From positions 62,001-126,000 of the forward strand of contig NZ_JAGYKG010000001.1 of assembly GCF_018401815.1 (NCBI RefSeq): a stretch of DNA of 64,000 nucleotides, in the 5' to 3' direction. The notes below the pieces were generated by a model. The model worked only from the letters and a program-made list of their open reading frames with translations, made no database searches and was not told the DNA's origin. Positions 8,332 through 15,969 of this stretch are shown here, piece by piece. The first letter of the stretch is position 1. Each line of letters opens with the position of its first letter. The position numbers and the translations under genes are program-made. Source of the stretch: Nonlabens sp. GTDB taxonomy: Bacteria; Bacteroidota; Bacteroidia; Flavobacteriales; Flavobacteriaceae.

Positions 8332-9912
8332 CTATCGAACCACAACTTTATAAGTAGTCTCTTTTTGATCAATTCTAAAAAGATACAACCCAGCAGCAAT
8401 TTGATGCAGGTCAATAGGAGCCTCTTGTGAGACTGATTCTTCCAAAATGAGTTGTCCTTGTAAGTTATAGAGTCGGAAAGAGGTGGAGTTTTCGCCTCGA
8501 GCGGTAGTAAAGATCAACTCTTTGTCTTTTACATAATAATTAAAATCCTGAAGGTTGAAATAGGTCGTGTTTAAGGTTTGTTGTGCGGCTCCAAAATCAG
8601 GAATTCCGTAACCCAACAAATTATCTGGAGTCGTCGCTTGATGGGCACTAGCTCTTACGGCATCGACTATTTCTTGAGGCGTAAGGTTGGGGAAGGCCTG
8701 CATCAAACAAGCAACCGAACCACTGATCAATGGTGCACTAAACGAGGTACCACTTGTAGCGACCAGATTCCCAGATTCGTCTATAGTTGCCGTAGCGCTT
8801 CCTTGGGCGGCAATATCAGGGCGTATGCGACCATCTACCGTGGGGCCGATACTGGAGAAACTTGATTTCACTTCTGTGGCAGTTACAGCGCCTATAGAAA
8901 ATGCTCCCAACGCATCTGCCGGGGCAGCATTATAGGGATAAAGGGTGCTGTTACCAGAATTTCCTGCACTGGTAACCACTACCATTCCTTTCTCAAAAGC
9001 AACATTAGCTCCTCGGGAAATAAAGGCTGTGATACCGTTCATATCTTGATAATCGAGGCTTTCGGCGGTGTTGTCAAAATCTAAATAACCTAGAGATACA
9101 TTGATCACATCAACACCAAGAGAATCGGCACGCTCTGCGGCTTGTACCCAATAAGACATTTCTGCTGGAGTTTCTTGCGAGGCTTCTTCGGTACGAAATA
9201 AATGATAACGGGCATCTGGTGCCGTTCCTTCAAAATTACTAGGGTCATTTCCTGCCATCACGCTTAATACTCTTGCTCCGTGATAGTGATCTTCATAAAT
9301 AGTAGCATCTCGATCTACAAAATCCCAACCGCCTGCGATGCCATTGTTGTTGCGCAACTGCGCAAAACCCGTATTGATATCTACATTGGGAAAACCCGAA
9401 TCTGTTACAGCAATGAGCATACCAGAACCTGTATTTCCGGTATTGTGCAAATTGTCAAGACCTATCATTTGTATTTGATTTGTTGCCGTACCATAAGACA
9501 GTGGTGTGGTGACCGTTTGAGCAAACTTATCTCGATGGCTGCTAGAAGCACTTTTTGTAGGGTCTGCATAATCGATACTGGATACAAAAGCGAAGTTGGC
9601 TAACGCATCGATATGGGAGGTAGTTCCTACTACATGCACACAATTGAACCATTTGGATTGGGCTTTGTAGGCAATTCCCGGTTGTGCTTTGATCTGTGCG
9701 ACATACAACTGATTCATAGGCATATCTCTATCGTCAATAGGAATGTGGTGCCTGGCTTTGCGGTCTAGTGCTCTTTGAGTTAAAATACTCTGTGGGTTAG
9801 TGAGTGACGCCAGTGTATTAGGTTTATCAGCAAAGTAAATCCAAGCATGAAAATCTTGAGCGCTGGCCAAGCTCGTTATTAAACCAACAACTAAAAACAA
9901 GAGTTTTTTCAT
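8332..9912 (-). CDS. Secreted S8 subtilisin-like protease with type IX sorting domain
   Basis: Secreted serine protease, 526 aa from the ATG at 9912. The frame is open to 10026, but the added residues are translated repeat DNA. A signal peptide (MKKLLFLVVGLITSLASAQ) precedes a pro-region. The catalytic triad is Asp171 (AVTDSGFP), His211 (HYHGARV) and Ser390 (ATSGTSFSAP), with the oxyanion Asn318 in SAGNSG. The last 80 residues (LYNLQGQLILEE...AAGLYLFRI, ending YKVVVR) form a type A C-terminal sorting domain for the type IX secretion system. It should therefore cross the outer membrane and be released or anchored at the surface. Role is probably degradation of extracellular protein. Confidence 0.92.
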   Translation of the reverse strand: MKKLLFLVVGLITSLASAQDFHAWIYFADKPNTLASLTNPQSILTQRALDRKARHHIPIDDRDMPMNQLYVAQIKAQPGIAYKAQSKWFNCVHVVGTTSHIDALANFAFVSSIDYADPTKSASSSHRDKFAQTVTTPLSYGTATNQIQMIGLDNLHNTGNTGSGMLIAVTDSGFPNVDINTGFAQLRNNNGIAGGWDFVDRDATIYEDHYHGARVLSVMAGNDPSNFEGTAPDARYHLFRTEEASQETPAEMSYWVQAAERADSLGVDVINVSLGYLDFDNTAESLDYQDMNGITAFISRGANVAFEKGMVVVTSAGNSGNSTLYPYNAAPADALGAFSIGAVTATEVKSSFSSIGPTVDGRIRPDIAAQGSATATIDESGNLVATSGTSFSAPLISGSVACLMQAFPNLTPQEIVDAVRASAHQATTPDNLLGYGIPDFGAAQQTLNTTYFNLQDFNYYVKDKELIFTTARGENSTSFRLYNLQGQLILEESVSQEAPIDLHQIAAGLYLFRIDQKETTYKVVVR

Positions 9913-9996
9913 AGGTTTAAATTTACGGGTTTTTTTCCTAAATCCTTTCCAAAGAAAAGGACCGCTATTTTCTTTATACTGGCTATTGAGAGTAGA

Positions 9997-10386
9997 TTCA
10001 AGTTCGAGTTCGAATTCATTTACCACTTCTTTCCCCAGCCCTAAAGGGTGGAAGCTACACTTTTATTAAATGGTCATTCCGCTGCAGAGCGGAATCGGAT
10101 GTTACCTTCTCAACCTCATAAACATCACAACACCCATCCCAACCTTCCCTCGAGGGAAGGCTTTTAATCGTTTTTTCAAGTTCGAGTTCGAATTCATTTA
10201 CCACTTCTTTCCCCAGCCCTAAAGGGTGGAAGCTACACTTTTATTAAATGGTCATTCCGCTGCAGAGCGGAATCGGATGTTACCTTCTATATCTCATCAA
10301 CACCGCAACACCCATCCCAACCTTCCCTCGAGGGAAGGCTTTTAATCGTTTTTTCAAGTTCGAGTTCGAATTCAAGTTCGAGTTCA
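9997..10386. repeat. 178-bp tandem duplication with hairpins
   Basis: A unit of exactly 178 bp occurs at 9997-10174 and again at 10175-10352 with only a few mismatches; 22 bases of a third copy follow at 10353 and then degenerate TTCAAG/TTCGAG hexamers. Each unit contains a hairpin ATTCCGCT-GCAG-AGCGGAAT (10076, 10254) and a perfect 18-bp palindrome CCTTCCCTCGAGGGAAGG (10143, 10321), plus AGCCCTAAAGGGTGG (10037, 10215), which recurs inside a glycosyltransferase at 34559. The rest of the 9913-10459 gap shows no gene. The ORF that can be drawn through it (10248-10463) is translated repeat. Confidence 0.85.
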
Positions 10387-10459
10387 ATAGCCTATTCCAA
10401 ATACTTTTGAAAGAAAAGGGTGCTTTACCGCATGTTTTAAATTTAAACTTAAATTTATT

Positions 10460-11656
10460 TTAAGCAATAACACCGCTTCCTAAACACTCGTTATCTTGAT
10501 ACCAAGCCACAAATTGTCCTGGTGAAATAGCACTTTGCTCGTCATCAAAAATAACGTATAGTCCATTTTCTACACGATGCAACGTCGCTTTCTCTAAAGT
10601 CTGACGGTAACGTATACGCGCCATTACTTCTAGTGTTGCTCCTATTTCTATTTCTAGATCTTCTCTAATCCAGTGCGTTTCGGCAGCAGTTACAAAAAGT
10701 CCGCGTCTGTATAATCCAGGATGATTTTTTCCTTGACCTACATAAATCGTATTGGTAATCACGTCTGTTTCAATAACAAAAAGCGGCTCGGGTGTACCAC
10801 CTACAGCGAGTCCTTTGCGTTGACCACGTGTAAAATAATGTGCCCCTTGATGTTGTCCTACTTTTTTCCCTTCTGTGGGATGGTATTTCCGCTTTCGCGA
10901 AAGCGTCACCAGTTCCTCATCCGAACCAGCAGCTGCTGCAGGAACAAGCTCTAGCATCTTCTCGCGACTGGTTTGCGCGTCGATCTCCACGATATCGCCA
11001 ACCTTAGGTTGTAATTGCTGTTGTAAAAAATCTGGCAAACGTACTTTTCCTATAAAACACAAGCCTTGGGAATCCTTTTTACCAGCGGTTATCAGGTTCT
11101 GAGCCGCGGCTATTTCTCTGACTTGAGGTTTTTGTAAATGACCTATTGGAAAGAGGGTTTTGGCGAGTTGTTTTTGAGAAACTTGACACAAAAAATAACT
11201 TTGATCTTTATTGGCATCTGCTCCTCCTATCAAATGGTGAACTTCTTGACCGTTTTCTATGCTAGTTGTTTTTTGGCAATAATGACCTGTTGCGACAAAG
11301 TCAGCACCTAGTTCTAAGGCAATATCCATAAAGACATCAAACTTGATCTCGCGATTGCAAAGCACATCTGGGTTAGGTGTGCGCCCACGAGCATACTCGT
11401 CAAACATATAATCTACAATGCGTTCCTTATATGGATTGCTTAAATCTACGGTCTGAAATGGAATCCCTAATTTATCCGCGACCAACATTGCATCATTGGA
11501 ATCTTCTAACCACGGACACTCATCACTTATAGTCACGGTATCATCGTGCCAGTTTTTCATAAACAAACCGATCACCTCGTGACCTTGTTCTTTTAACAAA
11601 TACGCAGCAACGCTAGAGTCTACGCCACCAGAAAGTCCTACTACTACTTTTGCCAT
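10460..11656 (-). CDS. mnmA: tRNA-specific 2-thiouridylase
   Basis: Thiolates U34 of tRNAs for Lys, Glu and Gln using ATP and a persulfide sulfur relay. The 398 residues include the PP-loop SGGVDSS at 9-15, the catalytic Cys100 in [10 protein letters not shown] and the second Cys200 in [10 protein letters not shown], so the disulfide pair is intact. [15 protein letters not shown] belongs to the central domain, and a beta-barrel C-terminal domain follows. A palindrome copy is read as [13 protein letters not shown] at a variable spot just before the central domain. Start ATG 11656 directly gives the family start [11 protein letters not shown]. Confidence 0.95.
   Translation of the reverse strand: MAKVVVGLSGGVDSSVAAYLLKEQGHEVIGLFMKNWHDDTVTISDECPWLEDSNDAMLVADKLGIPFQTVDLSNPYKERIVDYMFDEYARGRTPNPDVLCNREIKFDVFMDIALELGADFVATGHYCQKTTSIENGQEVHHLIGGADANKDQSYFLCQVSQKQLAKTLFPIGHLQKPQVREIAAAQNLITAGKKDSQGLCFIGKVRLPDFLQQQLQPKVGDIVEIDAQTSREKMLELVPAAAAGSDEELVTLSRKRKYHPTEGKKVGQHQGAHYFTRGQRKGLAVGGTPEPLFVIETDVITNTIYVGQGKNHPGLYRRGLFVTAAETHWIREDLEIEIGATLEVMARIRYRQTLEKATLHRVENGLYVIFDDEQSAISPGQFVAWYQDNECLGSGVIA
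10890..10905. repeat. Palindrome copy 4
   Basis: Perfect 16-bp palindrome inside mnmA, read in the LSRKR frame. Confidence 0.9.
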
Positions 11657-11660
11657 ACTG

Positions 11661-11668
11661 CAAAAATA
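11661..11668 (-). promoter_or_regulatory. Candidate -7 element of mnmA
   Basis: Reads TATTTTTG on the minus strand, ending 5 bases before the mnmA ATG, implying a nearly leaderless transcript. No well-spaced TTG was found upstream. Confidence 0.4.
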
Positions 11669-11819
11669 CGATAAGAGCAGTCGATAAAAGTAGCCAACTG
11701 ATTAGATTTTTCTTATTGTAGAACGTAATCTATCTATCAGAAAACTTCCAGTTTTGAAAGCTTTATAAACAATTTAAATAGTTTGTTTTCGTTATTTTGC
11801 AACTTGAAAAAGAAAAGAA

Positions 11820-12794
11820 ATGAAGACTGCTTTTAAAAATTATACTGTTGCCGTACTAGCACTAGTCACGATCGTACTTATTTCATGTGAAGATGCAGAT
11901 GATAATGGGAATATCATAGATCCTAATAACTCTGCATTCGACTTGACAGAAACCAACTCCGATTTGAGTATCCTCAATACGGCATTGATACAAACAGGCC
12001 TGGACGCAACATTGGATTCTCAAGGAACCTATACCGTTTTTGCTCCTAACAATGCGGCTTTTAATCAGTACTTTACGTCAAACGGTTATGCCAATATTGA
12101 AGCTGTTCCTATAGCAGAATTAAGAGCCATTTTACTTTACCACCTTCTCAATATTGAAGTGACTAGTGATTTACTAAGTACTGGTTATGTAAAAACCTTG
12201 GGGAAAGATGAAGAAGTAGAAGCGCTAGACTTATTTATAGAGGCTACCACTTCAGTGGTACTTAACGGGAGTATTGCAGTAGCCCAAGCTGATCTGGAGG
12301 TAGATAATGGAGTGGTTCATATTATTGATGGAGTTTTAGAGTTGCCAACCATAGCCACTCTAATTGCTGCAAATCCAGAATTCAGTAATTTAGAAACCGC
12401 ACTATTACAACAAGGACTAGAAATTACTTTATCTAATACTGATGGAACTATGCAAGATCCATTTACTGTATTCGCTCCTACAGACGATGGGTTTCAAGCT
12501 TTAATAGACATAGACCCTATGGACGGTCTTACTAACCTACAAGACCTTCTTGACCTTACCAATCTTACCGATATCTTATTATATCATGTAGCAGGAAACC
12601 TGCGCATACGCTCTGGAGATATCAGTAATGGATTCGTAATTGATCCTATTGCCGCAGGAACCTTTTCTATAGCTACCACGTCTGGAATTGTCATCACTGA
12701 TGGGCAGATGATAGAAGCCAACGTAACCGCTACAGATGTTACTGCTGTTAATGGAGTCATTCATACTATTGATATGGTGATGCGATCTTTGTAA
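11820..12794 (+). CDS. Lipoprotein with two fasciclin (FAS1) domains
   Basis: Cell-envelope lipoprotein, 324 aa. The signal peptide ends in the lipobox LISC with the lipidated Cys at residue 23, followed by an acidic linker (EDADDNGN) that may favour surface export in Bacteroidota. Two FAS1 domains follow at about 40-170 and 177-324. Each has the H1 motif (YTVFAPNNAAFNQ; FTVFAPTDDGFQ), a central YH motif (LLYHLLN; LLYHVAG) and the H2 end (NGVVHIIDGVL; NGVIHTIDMVM). FAS1 domains usually mediate adhesion or protein contact. The gene stands alone and is followed by a terminator. Confidence 0.92.
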   Translation: MKTAFKNYTVAVLALVTIVLISCEDADDNGNIIDPNNSAFDLTETNSDLSILNTALIQTGLDATLDSQGTYTVFAPNNAAFNQYFTSNGYANIEAVPIAELRAILLYHLLNIEVTSDLLSTGYVKTLGKDEEVEALDLFIEATTSVVLNGSIAVAQADLEVDNGVVHIIDGVLELPTIATLIAANPEFSNLETALLQQGLEITLSNTDGTMQDPFTVFAPTDDGFQALIDIDPMDGLTNLQDLLDLTNLTDILLYHVAGNLRIRSGDISNGFVIDPIAAGTFSIATTSGIVITDGQMIEANVTATDVTAVNGVIHTIDMVMRSL

Positions 12795-12821
12795 CTAGGA
12801 CATCTTTAAAATTTTAAAAAA

Positions 12822-12847
12822 TCTCGCTCTTTGGCGGGACTTTTTTT
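12822..12847 (+). terminator. Rho-independent terminator after the fasciclin gene
   Basis: Stem TCTCGC / GCGGGA (one G-U pair) around a six-base loop, followed by a run of seven T. Confidence 0.7.
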
Positions 12848-12876
12848 ATTCTATATTTACCATTATAGCGCATTTT

Positions 12877-13344
12877 ATGAGTAGGATCGATTACCCAGAA
12901 CTTAAAAAAACCATCAATACACACTGTCTTGAACTAGTGGGCGATCGATTAACAACTATTGACCACAACCTAGATTCCTTAATGGACGCTAAGCGCAATG
13001 AAACAAAAAGTAGCGCTGGAGATAAGTATGAAACCGGTAGAGCCATGATTCAAAATGAAGAAGAACTCTACAAAAGGCAACGTGCTGAAACTTCTAAAAT
13101 TCTCGATCAATTGCTGCGTATCGATCCAGATAAAGAATGCCATCAGGTAGAACCCGGAGCACTAGTGCTATTGCCTTCTGGTTTGTTCTATGTAGCTGCT
13201 GGAATGGGTAAACTTTCTGTGAATGGCATAGACTGTTTTGCGATATCATTATCTTCCCCTATAGGTCAAGCCTTAAAAGGTAAAAAAACAGGCGAAGTCA
13301 TTAGGTTTCAAGATCAAGATGTGATGATTCTAAAAGTGTATTAA
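12877..13344 (+). CDS. GreA/GreB C-terminal-domain-like protein
   Basis: 155 residues. The N-terminal half is charged and helical, with acidic residues (QNEEELYKRQRAETS). The C-terminal half ends in SSPIGQALKGKKTGEVIRF, the FKBP-like domain signature of transcript cleavage factors GreA/GreB. It is shorter than true GreA and lacks a recognisable full coiled-coil hairpin. It may act at RNA polymerase, but function is not established; relatives in flavobacteria are sometimes mislabelled as 3-oxoacyl-ACP synthase. It is followed 17 bp later by the DUF1569-like gene on the same strand. Confidence 0.7.
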   Translation: MSRIDYPELKKTINTHCLELVGDRLTTIDHNLDSLMDAKRNETKSSAGDKYETGRAMIQNEEELYKRQRAETSKILDQLLRIDPDKECHQVEPGALVLLPSGLFYVAAGMGKLSVNGIDCFAISLSSPIGQALKGKKTGEVIRFQDQDVMILKVY

Positions 13345-13361
13345 TAATTCAGTTTCTACTT

Positions 13362-13832
13362 ATGGTGTTCTCTAAATTGAATAAACAATTAACCGAATTA
13401 GCCTCATTTATTAAAGCCGGTGACCAACTCAATCTTAAAGTTTCCAAAAAAAGCAGCTACTGGCATTTAGATCATAGCTGCAAGGTATTGCATGCCATTT
13501 CAGAAGCTTTGACGACCTCTCAACCAAAAGATTACCAACCAAAGTACTCGTTGCCTAAATTGATGATCATGACAACAGGCTTTATTCCTCGAGGAAAAGG
13601 TCGAGCACCAAAGCAAACTTTACCTACAGGTGACCTCTCAACAGAAGCATTATATTCTAATCTTGAAAAAATTAAAGAAGCGATAAAAGACCTCAACGAC
13701 TTATCAAAGAACAACAACTTTAAACATCCGGTTTTTGGATATTTAAATCTGAAGGATGCGATTAAGTTTATGGGGATTCACACCCAGCATCACTTAAAGA
13801 TCATGAGAGCTATTGTAAGTAATAATTCGTAG
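13362..13832 (+). CDS. DUF1569-like (DinB-fold) protein
   Basis: 156 aa soluble protein with an expected four-helix DinB/YfiT-like fold. The features used are WHLDHSCKVLHAI near residue 34 and the C-terminal FMGIHTQHHLKIM, which supply three histidines in positions typical of the metal site. A Pro/Lys-rich middle segment (IPRGKGRAPKQTLPTGD) is a family trait. Function is unknown; metal-dependent thiol transfer is known for some relatives. It is probably co-transcribed with the GreA-like gene and ends at a shared bidirectional terminator. Confidence 0.65.
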   Translation: MVFSKLNKQLTELASFIKAGDQLNLKVSKKSSYWHLDHSCKVLHAISEALTTSQPKDYQPKYSLPKLMIMTTGFIPRGKGRAPKQTLPTGDLSTEALYSNLEKIKEAIKDLNDLSKNNNFKHPVFGYLNLKDAIKFMGIHTQHHLKIMRAIVSNNS

Positions 13833-13874
13833 TACTAAAAATTAGGAATCTATCGACGACTTCTATTAAAACAA

Positions 13875-13902
13875 AAAAATCCAGCTTTTCAGATGGATTT
13901 TT
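13875..13902. terminator. Bidirectional terminator between convergent genes
   Basis: Perfect stem AAAAATCCA / TGGATTTTT with a 10-base loop, A-rich on one side and T-rich on the other, midway between the stops at 13832 and 13938. An outer CTATCGAC (13850) / GTCGATAG (13913) pair can extend it. Confidence 0.8.
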
Positions 13903-13937
13903 GTCGATAGGTGTTGTCAAAATGTGAGTAGGAAAAC

Positions 13938-14303
13938 CTACTCTTCTTCTTCGTCTTTTTTCTTAACCTTAGGAACAAATAAGGCTGCTCGTTCTAATAA
14001 TTTTTCAGACACTTTAAACTCTCCACTAAACTCATAAGCAGCGTCTTCTCTACTAAATTTAAAATACGCAGACTTGGCCCATCTTAAGTCGGTTGCTTTT
14101 TTTAGAAATTGCTCGTGTGTAAGGATTTCCTCTACCTCATCATTTTTCCATACGAGTATGCGATAAATACCTACTCCATTTTTCATACTTCTCTCAATAA
14201 CTTCTCTAAAAGCCTCTGATGAGAATACCTGCACGCCCTCTTCAGTAACCTTGTAATCAAGGTCTTTAAATAAGATAGCCGTTAAGAATTGTTCTAAAGT
14301 CAT
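13938..14303 (-). CDS. Hypothetical protein, 121 aa
   Basis: Small soluble protein with no signal peptide or membrane segment. It is alpha/beta in composition, with an aromatic-rich centre (LRWAKSAYFKFSREDAAYEF) and a charged tail KVKKKDEEEE. I do not recognise a family. It has its own likely promoter (TACCTTTG on the minus strand at 14326-14333) and ends at the shared terminator at 13.9 kb, both of which support a real gene. Confidence 0.6.
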   Translation of the reverse strand: MTLEQFLTAILFKDLDYKVTEEGVQVFSSEAFREVIERSMKNGVGIYRILVWKNDEVEEILTHEQFLKKATDLRWAKSAYFKFSREDAAYEFSGEFKVSEKLLERAALFVPKVKKKDEEEE

Positions 14304-14325
14304 GGTGTTTTTTTATTTCAGGAAA

Positions 14326-14333
14326 CAAAGGTA
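14326..14333 (-). promoter_or_regulatory. Candidate -7 element of the 121-aa gene
   Basis: TACCTTTG on the minus strand, 22 bases before the ATG at 14303. It fits TAnnTTTG; no clear -33 TTG. Confidence 0.45.
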
Positions 14334-14474
14334 CTGCTATACTCTATTATATTGATGAATAGCACTACTAATTATAAGCATTCCAATGGTCCTATTGGAA
14401 GAATAAAAGAAGTAGCATCATTTTACCTTCTAGCTGTGTTTGTCTTTCATTAAGAAAAAAATAGAACTCTTTCC

Positions 14475-15008
14475 TTAAGAATAATGCCCTAAAGAATTTT
14501 GTGGATCACCACCTGAATTAAACTGGGATTTTACATGAGGTTTATTCAAATCCAGAATAGTGAAAACTCCTAGAAGAACTCCCAATATACCGGTAATGCA
14601 ATTGATGATTGATATGGCAAAAATAAAATTATAATTGCGTCGCTCCTTGATATATTTTCCCGCTAATAAAGTTAAAAGACCAATGCTAACCGTAATTACA
14701 AATCCAACTGCTCCTATGACAATAAAAATATTCCCTGGATGAAATGGCAGGTTCTGATCATGATTCATAGATCCAGATGTCAAGGCAGTTCCTAAAAATA
14801 TATAGAGTAAGAAAAATAATGAAAATAAAATCGTCAGAATTCCCTTTACCATATGCAGGGCAGCAAAAGCACCTAAATTATCGGTAGGTAAGTACGGATC
14901 ATAGGGCTGCTGATATTGTTGTTGTTGTTGATAAAAACCAGATGAGCTCTGCTGATTTTTTTGATTTTGATTTGTTTCCGTAATGATATATCTTGTTATT
15001 GGTAGCAT
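14475..15008 (-). CDS. Hypothetical membrane protein with Gln-rich N-terminus
   Basis: 177 residues. The first 45 are polar and Gln/Tyr/Pro-rich (FYQQQQQYQQPYDPYLP), as in cytoplasmic tails of small CCC-motif/DUF4190-type membrane proteins. Hydrophobic segments follow: MVKGILTILFSLFFLLYIFLG, IFIVIGAVGFVITVSIGLLTLL and FAISIINCITGILGVLLGVFTI. Three spans are clear and the middle may be longer. Function is unknown. The start at 15008 is uncertain because the N-terminal region has little constraint; no strong promoter was recognised upstream. Confidence 0.55.
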   Translation of the reverse strand: MLPITRYIITETNQNQKNQQSSSGFYQQQQQYQQPYDPYLPTDNLGAFAALHMVKGILTILFSLFFLLYIFLGTALTSGSMNHDQNLPFHPGNIFIVIGAVGFVITVSIGLLTLLAGKYIKERRNYNFIFAISIINCITGILGVLLGVFTILDLNKPHVKSQFNSGGDPQNSLGHYS

Positions 15009-15200
15009 AAAAACACCTTTAGTTACCAGATGATCTCATTTAGTTAGCAGTTCATTTTAAAATTACCGATTTTCTATCTAATTATCTTGGAAAAATGACA
15101 AGGACATCTAATGATAACAAAAAGAAACTCTTAAAAATTTATAATCTTTTAGCGTGCATAAAGTCCCTTTTGAAGAAATGCAACATAAGGATCAAAATCC

Positions 15201-15208
15201 TACCTTTG
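15201..15208 (+). promoter_or_regulatory. Candidate -7 element of rluF
   Basis: TACCTTTG ends 4 bases before the ATG at 15213, so transcription would begin at or next to the start codon. No TTG at the usual spacing. Confidence 0.45.
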
Positions 15209-15212
15209 CAAT

Positions 15213-15944
15213 ATGTCAGAAACTACTGGAATACGTATTAATAAATTCTTAAGTGAGCAAGGTTTTTGTTCGCGCCGCGCTGCAGACAAACTCATTGAGC
15301 AAGAGCGTGTCACTATAAACGGAAAGGTTCCAGAAATGGGAACTAAAGTCATGCCAAATGATGTCGTCGCTGTAGATGGGGAATCTATTTCTAAGAAAAA
15401 AGAAAAACCGGTTTACATTGCCTTTAACAAACCTGTGGGTATCGTTTGTACCACAGATACTAGAGTAGAAAAAGACAATATCATCGAGTACATCAATTAT
15501 CCCACACGTATTTTCCCAATAGGAAGACTAGATAAGATGAGTGAAGGACTTATTTTCCTTACTAACGATGGTGATATCGTCAACAAGATCTTAAGGTCTC
15601 GCAACAATCACGGAAAAGAATACATTGTCACCGTAGACCGAAGTATTACCGAAAGTTTTCTTCAAAAAATGCGCTCAGGTATCCCTATACTCGATACGAT
15701 AACTAAAGAATGTGAAGTAGAACAAATAGGGCGTAAAACCTTTAGAATTGTTCTTACTCAAGGTCTCAACAGACAAATACGTCGCATGTGTGAATATTTG
15801 GACTACCGAGTCACCAAGTTAAAACGCATACGCATCATGAATGTCTCACTAGACATCCCTCATGGTACGTATAGAGATTTAACTGTAGAAGAACTGAAGG
15901 AGATGGATAGACTTACCAGTCAGAGCACAAAAACGTTGGACTAA
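15213..15944 (+). CDS. rluF: 23S rRNA pseudouridine synthase, RluF type
   Basis: Isomerises uridine to pseudouridine in 23S rRNA (U2604 and, in relatives, tRNA-Tyr U35). An S4 RNA-binding domain (residues 6-60, IRINKFLSEQGFCSRRAADKLI) precedes the RsuA-family catalytic domain. The catalytic Asp107 lies in PIGRLDKMSEGLIFLTNDGD. KEYIVTV and LTQGLNRQIRRMCEYL match RluF rather than RluB or RluE. Length 243 aa is slightly short of the E. coli protein, which carries a longer C-terminal tail. It converges with the efflux operon 25 bp away. Confidence 0.88.
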   Translation: MSETTGIRINKFLSEQGFCSRRAADKLIEQERVTINGKVPEMGTKVMPNDVVAVDGESISKKKEKPVYIAFNKPVGIVCTTDTRVEKDNIIEYINYPTRIFPIGRLDKMSEGLIFLTNDGDIVNKILRSRNNHGKEYIVTVDRSITESFLQKMRSGIPILDTITKECEVEQIGRKTFRIVLTQGLNRQIRRMCEYLDYRVTKLKRIRIMNVSLDIPHGTYRDLTVEELKEMDRLTSQSTKTLD

Positions 15945-15969
15945 CCAGCTGCTCAACTGTATTAAAAAA

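Noticed and set aside
8578..8935. Two overlapping plus-strand frames opposite the protease
   Set aside because: Shadows of the subtilase catalytic region; they carry no domain.
9913..10026. N-terminal extension of the subtilase frame
   Set aside because: The added residues (MVNEFELELEST) come from repeat DNA, and a good signal peptide starts at 9912.
10248..10463. 71-aa frame rich in Phe-Glu/Lys alternation (FKFEFEFKFEFN)
   Set aside because: It is a translation of the TTCGAG/TTCAAG hexamer part of the intergenic repeat; no start context, no family, and it lies in the tandem duplication.
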